Shown here: piece after piece, positions 56,963 through 64,000 of the stretch
How positions within the stretch are numbered: position 1 is the first letter of the stretch
How the letters are laid out: every line of letters starts with the position of its first letter
Origin: Phyto melanocephala
Taxonomy: Eukaryota; Arthropoda; Insecta; Diptera; Rhinophoridae
Assembly (NCBI GenBank): GCA_941918925.1
Contig: OW799233.1
Coordinates: forward strand, 123,528,833 to 123,592,832
Length of the DNA: 64,000 bases
Direction of reading: 5' to 3'
Notes under the pieces: generated by a model
Databases searched by the model: none
Told to the model about the DNA's origin: nothing
Seen by the model: the letters and a program-made list of their open reading frames with translations, nothing else
Position numbers and translations under genes: made by a program

Positions 56963-58531
56963 ATAATAACAATTAAAATAAAACTCATTCGACACACGTT
57001 GCAAAAGGCAGAACGAACACTCGAGCAAGAAATTACATACAAACAAACAATCATACAAATGCATTAAAAGTTTTTAAAATCAGCTGGTGGCAGGGAATAA
57101 GAAATGGTACAGTTGGTAGATTTGAATTATTTTACTTTACAGATTTCAGTATCGTTAAAATGTTTTCGTGTGAGTATGTTAGTTAAAACGTAGAATTGTA
57201 TTTTTTTTTCTATTTTAACAATATGTCAATGTATTACGTTTTAAACGTAGATTTCTACCTCACGGCAAGTTACGAAACATATGTATATATATAGGCATTC
57301 GTGTAAGTATAAATATATATTTAATAAACATAATACGTTTTGTTTGTGTGACAGAGTTTGTCAGCTAATTCGTAACATCACGATACAAATCTACTAACTG
57401 AACAACAAAAGTAGTAGCAGCAAAATAAACTTAGAGAATGAACCACACACATATGTATATTAGTTTCAGTGATGCCAACTATAAATTAAAAAAAAAATGC
57501 GTTATTTCGAACTGAAAAAGCACAAATTTTGTTTTACTTGAATATAAATCAAATAATAATGCAAAGTAAAACAATAGTTTTATAATGAACTAACTTTCGG
57601 TAAATTATTTATTTTGTCGGATTTACAAAAAAAAAAAAAAAAAAATATTAAGAAATTTAATTTAGTTAAATAAGAAAATTTTATTTGGCGCAGAGTGAAT
57701 TTAAGTTTAACAAAATTATTTAAAAACCAATAAACAACAAATGGTAAACATTCTTAAGAATACTGACTAAAATAAAAATGGATTTAAAACAAAGATTGTA
57801 AAAAACAACCAAATTGTTCTCATCGTTATTAAACTAGTGGCTAAAGCACGACATAAATAATAAGTATTAATATGAAAAAGGATAACCAACAGCTTAATTT
57901 TCATATAATTCAATACATTATTTAAAGAAAAATTATATCGTCTAAGTCGTTTGGAGATTAATAATTTAAATTGGGCCATAAATTTGCTCTCTATAGAATT
58001 TTTATTTTTTATATGTTTTATTAGCTGAAATAGACACAAATAGTTAAAATATATTTATTACAACACTTATTATGGCGATAAAGATCGCCATTGAATTTAT
58101 ACTATGTAGAGAAAATGTTTCTGATTTAGGACTTACTTAAAGTACTAGACTACGGTTAACTTAAAATTATAAGTTAAATTACGTATTTAGCGTGTTTTTC
58201 TATTTTGACACAAGAACTAAAAGTTTACCATTTAAAAGAATCACAAAATACTTGAAATAGTTGGCATTACTGATTAGCTAAATGAATTACACTGCGATTA
58301 AGATAGGAAATTTTATCGAAATAAGGAAATTGGTACTTTTCAGTCGTATAATTGTACCATTTTGTATAATAATTTTTTTAACTTAATATCTGTTTTTTTG
58401 ACTGGCTAACAATAAGTGCCAAAGTCCAAAAATGAATTGCGACCAATTCTACCATTTCGGTCGAAATTATTTAAGCTTTGCTATTTCATCCAATAATGCA
58501 TTTGGTAATGATTTACTAATAAACAGAAAAT
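56963..58531. other. AT-rich non-coding DNA
   Basis: No supported gene or element. Confidence 0.3.
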
Positions 58532-58666
58532 CTGTGGCCGAATTACGGCATTCGATCACGATCGAAATTTTACTCAAACGATCGAGTACGCTGTGCTTTA
58601 GGTATAGAGATTCTAATATGAATTTTAAAATTTCAATCACGTTCGAATGCCGTAATTCGGCCTCTG
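58532..58666. mobile_element. 135-bp MITE, copy 2, reverse orientation
   Basis: GGCCGAATTACGGCATTCGA at the left is inverted at the right. Its length equals that of the copy at 44051-44185, and the internal CTTTAGGTATAGAGATTCTA is the inverse of that copy's centre. The outermost bases (CTGTGG, CCTCTG) have decayed. Confidence 0.75.
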
Positions 58667-58712
58667 GTTTTCGGTTTCTGGTTTTGTCATTTAAGTTGGA
58701 AAATTGGTTTGG

Positions 58713-59561
58713 AATACCCTTCACCTGTGGTGCCTTTCTTATTCCGTTTGTATTTCTATAATATCAATTCAAGATTCATATATTTTCTGAAAGCTTATGA
58801 ATAGCGGAGTCATTTAAGCAATGTCCATCTGTCGTAGTAATGGTTGAACTTAATGTTGCACGGATCTGTATGTAGTAATAATAATTTGGAAATATTCGGG
58901 GATAAAACGCTATTGAAATTCAGCACATGGGCCTTATAATTTTCTGAGATATGAAAAAATAAACACGACTGCCTTTTTTCATTTTTTTTTCATTTTTTTC
59001 CTTATACACTTAATATTTTTCAGTTATAGGGTAATATAATGGCACGTTTGTGACTATTTATATATTACTTATAGAGTTATTCGCAAAAATTTCTTGACAA
59101 ATGGATCACTCAGCTGAAAAAGTTATAGACAAAACTTATTTGAAAAAAGTGTATTTTCTTAAATATATCTATAGATCTTGACTAACCAACACTACATATT
59201 TGGTATTTTAAAAAATACATCCTTGATCCCTCAATATTGGTATCAAATAAAAAAAAGCTCCAACTGCTAAATGCAGTAAACTATTAAACATTTAAGACAA
59301 AAGATGATGTCCTAAAAAAATTGGCGGATATATGGGTCAAATATATCTTTGTCCTCTTCAATCCCCTCAAAATCAAAGTTTTGATGCATTACTATGAGTA
59401 TCAAATGAAAGTGCTCGACAATGATGGCATCGGAAATAACAAAGCAAAATAGCGGAAAATAGCAAATCTTGGCTTGGTTACGAAGTGGTAATTATATCAA
59501 TGTACATAAAGGTGAGCGGTATTATCAGACTAGACACGGTCGAATAAAGCATTCTTACTTG
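58713..59561 (+). mobile_element. DINE-1-like element, divergent subtype
   Basis: It begins TACCCTTCACCTGTGGTGCC, continues with TATATTTTCTGAAAGCTTAT, and ends AGACACGGTCGAATAAAGCA before TTCTTACTTG. The GTCY repeat is nearly lost (GTCCATCTGTCG). Confidence 0.7.
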
Positions 59562-61394
59562 TTCAAATTGCAATATAAAGAATGTAATGCCCATTAGTTT
59601 ACAAATTGTACTTTGCTACAGTGGGATCTAAATACTAACTTACTACTAATAACCAAACAAAATATACTGATTCAGAGGAGTAGCGACGCAAGTCGAGATT
59701 TGGTACTGCATAAAAAAACCCTGATATTCCCTTTTATAAAATCAATTTATTTTCTAATTGCCACTAAATTGTATTTATATTCGTTTAAAGAAATTAACAA
59801 AGGCACCTGCTTTCAGTTTTAATTGCACCAGATAAAAGTACAATTGCATAAATTTTTTATTTAGTCCCTAGTGCAAAAAATCCGAATATACGAGAATTAT
59901 TTGTATTTATCGCATGAGAAATGCAAAAATCGATACAAAGTGCTTTTGTACATTCACGTACAAAAAAACCCTATAAACTAGTATAACTAACTGAAATTCA
60001 TTCGATTTTTTTTTCATTTCTTTCTTTCTCTCTCTCTCTCTCTCTCCGGTATTCGTATGATTTTAGTTTTTAATAGATACATATTTTCTGAACTCGTTGT
60101 CATCGTCGTTGGTGGTTGTGGTGGTATTCATACAGAAACTCATGCCAACGACAAATCAACAGAAGTAGCAGCAACATTTTCTGTTGCCGTAATAGTTGTC
60201 GTTGTGTTCGTTGCAAAATGCAAAACGAAAAAAAAATAATAATTTCATAAACAACAAAAATCCTTGTCTCTCATTTTCAAGTTCACTGTCAAGGTCGCTC
60301 GCTCTTGACATGCGCTTGCCCTTACCTCATATTGTTAACCGATTATTGTGTGTATATTTACGTGTGCATAAGTGTGTGTGAATTAATGTACAAATTGCTT
60401 GTTGTAGTTGTAGCCAGAGTGTGCTTATGTTGGAGATGTAATTGTAGGCCTCTGTAGGAGAGCTATAAAACGTAAAAACAACGAATCAACGTAAATCATA
60501 TGAACAAACTAAACAGAATCAGAAAGACGTACATATGTACGTATATGAATAGTATAGAATAAACGAAAGTGGAAGAAATAGAAGAAAAAATATAAAACAG
60601 CAGCGAATATTTAACAATTAGTTAGTGCAACAGTGGTGATGGCAGCACGTTTGCTGGGTTTGCTTGCTTGTTAGCTTGATTGCTCATCCGTACGATGGAC
60701 AGTGGGTTATCGCTATCCGATTTATGAAAAAATTTTGATAAATTGAAAATTTATGTATATTTTGCTTTTAACAAAACAAAATTTATTATATTTAGGAAAA
60801 AATTTAATTATTTTTATAAACTACTAGTCAAAAACTGACTTGCATCAATCTTAAGTTATAATATATTAGTAATTGAACGCCACAATAGTAGAGTAAATAT
60901 CTCGGTTTTACACAACTACCTTCATATCTCCGAAACAGTTACGTCAATTGAAGAAATTGTGTTTATACGGATTGAAGTAAGTTTCTTTACTAATCAAATG
61001 GTTTTCCATCTGATAAAATCGTACAAACGGTTCGATAGTTTTGCTAACTTGTGTAATGCAACGCCCTTAATTAAATAATTAACAGTAGGCATATCACAAA
61101 AACTACATTTACAAAAACCGAGTACAATTTTAGTCTTAGTGTTATGAAACGCCTTAAAAACAACTTGTACTTGCTTCTGTAGAAGAGTTTAAAAAATTTG
61201 TAAGCTTGTGTGTTTAGTATCATATGCGTATTGTAGTTTTGGTCAAAATAACATATGCCACTTAATTGTGAATAAAATAAAAACTATTCCACCGATTTAA
61301 ATGTAGTCTAGTATAGAATATATTTAGCTATACGAAACTAGATCCAAAAGTTATTATTTTTTATTTCATATTAATACTTTTTTTTTTAATTTTC
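59562..61394. other. Non-coding DNA with a (TC)n block
   Basis: A (TC)n microsatellite lies at 60020-60047. The region 60050-60700 is somewhat GC-richer and free of recognised transposons; open frames of 60-61 codons there have no domain. It might be regulatory or 5' non-coding sequence of a gene outside the window, which cannot be shown. Confidence 0.3.
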
Positions 61395-61495
61395 AAATTT
61401 ATTTATTTATTTATTTTATTTATTTATTTTTATTTATTTAATTCACAGTTTTTTTTTTAACCATTAAGGCCAATAAACCAGTATAACAAAAATAT
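61395..61495 (-). mobile_element. 3' end fragment of a LINE-like element, second copy
   Basis: The (ATTT)n run, AATTCACAGTTTTTT and CCATTAAGGCCAATAAACCA match 43371-43480, then the two diverge. Confidence 0.55.
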
Positions 61496-63087
61496 ATAAA
61501 AATATAATATATAATTTTGTATAACAAAACATTTTTTTTGTAAAATCTCCACATCTCCTGGAAAAATTTTAAAATAATATTTGCAAAATTCAAAGATCAT
61601 TTTATTGATAAATTTCCTATTTGTTTTAAACCATTAAGGATAAAATAAGCGCTTATTTCAATAATTGTAAAAAAGATTGTATACAAATCACGCCTTCTAG
61701 AAGCTCTCTTGAAAGCAGGAAAGCATTAAATAAGCGATTTAAGAAGCGCTGAGGTTTTTAGGTAGATTCTGTTTTAATTTACAAAATATGTCGTTATCGG
61801 TAACTAACCCACTGGACTAAGTTTTTTAGCAAATGAAGCCAAAGGTACACATTTTAAATATACGTAACAAACGTTTGTAACAAGTTCCACAGAAACCGCA
61901 AAATCTAAATTCATATAAAATTTTTAATATCAATTCAGTTGATTTCAAAATAAGCATGCACAGACAGGCTCAGTTAAATCACTTCCTCTATTAAGATTAT
62001 AAGAGTTTGGAATATATCGTCATATGTTTTTAAAAACAGCCCTAAATTACAAAAAAAAACTTTTTAATTGATTATACTTTGATCGACTTTTGATTGCATC
62101 GTATCAAAAAACAGGTGCCAGCAAAATTTTACATTCCTATAATTAAAAACTAACGTTCTTATTAATTAAATTCTAAAAGCCCTAAGTGCAAGCAAAGAAG
62201 TCCCTAAAACGAAAGGGTAACTTACAAAACTTACTTTCGACAAAAAAAAAAATAAATAACGAAAAAATTGTTTAAAAAGAAGTGGGGACATCTAAATGAT
62301 CTTGAGGTATTCATACCCAGAGATTTTCGTAATTTTTATACTATATATCACATCAAATTGATTAATTTTTTTCAATATTATCTATTTTTTATAATTAAAA
62401 TTCACTTATATTTACCCAGTAAAAAAATGTAGAAGTAGAGCAAAGTAGTTCACAATAACAGGACTTCAAAATCAATGGTGCGAACGTAGTCATTCTAAAT
62501 AACTTTCAAAATGTGAAATAATTTGTCATAAATGATATACTTCCAAACTTATATAAAATCATGCTAAATATCTTAAACATTTTAAATAAAATTAAATATC
62601 TTTTAACCTAAATTGAATAAGCACTTACCAGAATGAAGTTAATTTTATTAATATATTCATGTAAACAAATAGTTTCCGATGACAAGCTAATGATAAAATC
62701 ACTATTATTTACAGCTTAATTAAATCACTTTGTCACCAGTTGAACCCTTGCAAAATTACTTCTTTGCCATAGTTTTTTATTGCCGGGTATTTGTAGTTAT
62801 TCGGTCTTCCTTTTTATGTTATAAATTATATTAATAAATAAATCTTGCTTAACTTTTGAGAAAAAGGTAAAAAAGGAACTCAAGCTTGATTAATGATTAC
62901 CTTTCAAAATCACCTTTTATTAAAATTTTATTTGTTGATTATTTTTTATGTTTTTTAAGTAAAAATTATAATATATTTTTCATTTTATTAATGAAGTAAA
63001 TTAAAAAACTTTTTCTTAAGATTACCAAAACGAATTCTTACAGGAGTTTCATATTTTTTAAATTTTAATTTTTTGTTTAATGTTACT
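61496..63087. other. AT-rich non-coding DNA
   Basis: No supported gene, RNA or element. Confidence 0.3.
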
Positions 63088-63345
63088 TAAGCCTATAGTA
63101 CACGAAATGTAAAAAGTCATATGCACATGTGGGTCTGACGTCACTAAAATGTTCAGCACCTTAGGTTACATTTTTTAAAATAGTCGTAGTGGCTGCATAC
63201 GGTAAGATTTTTATATTACACGAAATGTATTTTAGTCCAAAAATGCAAATAAAACACATGTGGCCGAAGCGGATATATTAATGCTTTATGATGACATCAA
63301 GATTACGTCACAGCAATATGCGTATTTCGTGTATTACAGGCTTTA
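63088..63345. mobile_element. MITE carrying CRE-like sites
   Basis: TAAGCCTATAGTACACGAAAT at the two ends (right copy inverted, with three differences) defines an element of about 258 bp. A perfect TGACGTCA lies at 63136-63143 and a related TTACGTCA at 63303-63310. TACACGAAATGTA occurs again inside near 63216. The target duplication is not clear. Confidence 0.6.
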
Positions 63346-64000
63346 GGGTTTTGTTGAAATCATATGACGATATACTTTATAAGGTCTGCATATGTCCTTT
63401 AATAATATCATATAAATAAATAAAATGATAATAATTATTTAAATCATTAAACTTTACAATATTTTATTCCTTTACTTTTATAAATTTTTACATCCTGACC
63501 CACTGTACATGATTATTTCATATGACAGCATTCGTAACACAATACATCAGTTTATTGTTTGCTCTGAAAGTATAACCAAGCAACGATATTTAAGTTTAGA
63601 TTAGCACATATACGGAGCCATTGAAAATAATGATGTTGTAATTCTCGAATTTGCATTTAAATTTGTTTTCTTCCACGTATGTGATGCACTGGCACCATAT
63701 ACGCGATGTAGATACAAATTTAAATAAGAGTAGATTATAAGTATACATCTATACATTGTATATATGTATGTAAGTATTTGTTCTAAAATTAGTAATGTCG
63801 TTTAGTTACATTTTTTTTTGTAAAATATTTAATCATTACGAAACACATTTAATTGAATTATTTTTGATTCGATTTTTACACCTCTTACAATGTAAAATAT
63901 TTTTGCACCAATTTCAGTCGGTACTAGTGACAAAAAAAAAACAAATGTAAAAAGAACGATTCGTAGTTCACATGTGGTCTGGGGAGTCAGAATACGATTT
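63346..64000. other. AT-rich non-coding DNA to the window end
   Basis: No supported feature. Confidence 0.3.

Overview
The window looks like nuclear DNA of a higher fly, probably a calyptrate (blowfly, house-fly or flesh-fly type). It is very AT-rich and gene-poor, has intron-containing genes with fly-style splice sites, and is full of DINE-1/INE-1-type repeats, Helitrons, hAT and mariner/Tc1 elements. The species cannot be fixed from the sequence alone.

Only the first 8.5 kb holds genes I can defend. On the + strand, 2294-6448 (three coding exons) encodes a nerfin/INSM1-family zinc-finger transcription factor of 735 residues. It has a CtBP-type PLDLS motif, a basic nuclear signal, a long acidic stretch, an EIN domain and three zinc fingers. 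Its TGA stop, followed by C, is succeeded by 76 further in-frame codons of similar composition ending in TAG at 6677-6679: a strong candidate for stop-codon readthrough. Converging on it from the - strand, 8335-6817 (three exons) encodes a 462-residue, N-terminally membrane-anchored alkaline-phosphatase relative. It has lost the nucleophilic serine and most metal ligands, so it is probably a pseudoenzyme. The two 3' ends appear to overlap.

From 8.5 to 64 kb I find no convincing host gene. The sequence is a layered transposon landscape, often with readable termini and target-site duplications (TSDs). It holds a dead Tc1 split by a dead mariner (8.5-10.95 kb); five non-autonomous Helitrons, four with their 5'-TC and 3'-CTAG ends recognisable; a mariner with a clean in-frame internal deletion and open ORF (17.9-18.9 kb); two convergent LINE reverse-transcriptase remnants (20.6-22.2 kb); a Tc1-type element (27.6-28.7 kb); hAT elements with perfect 8-bp TSDs (921-2216, with another nested at 1002-1369; 31608-32327; 53531-54318); a solo LTR (41.4-41.9 kb); hairpin MITEs (19.2, 43.6, 44.1, 58.5 and 63.1 kb); and a 1666-bp terminal-inverted-repeat element at 51316-52981 carrying six copies of TTACGGACGTTA. 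At least fifteen DINE-1-like copies lie in both orientations, three of them head-to-tail at 53.0-55.5 kb.

The best leads are the readthrough extension, the pseudo-phosphatase and the TTACGGACGTTA element. No single system ties the window together. All coordinates and translations were worked out by eye, and boundaries marked approximate should be read that way.
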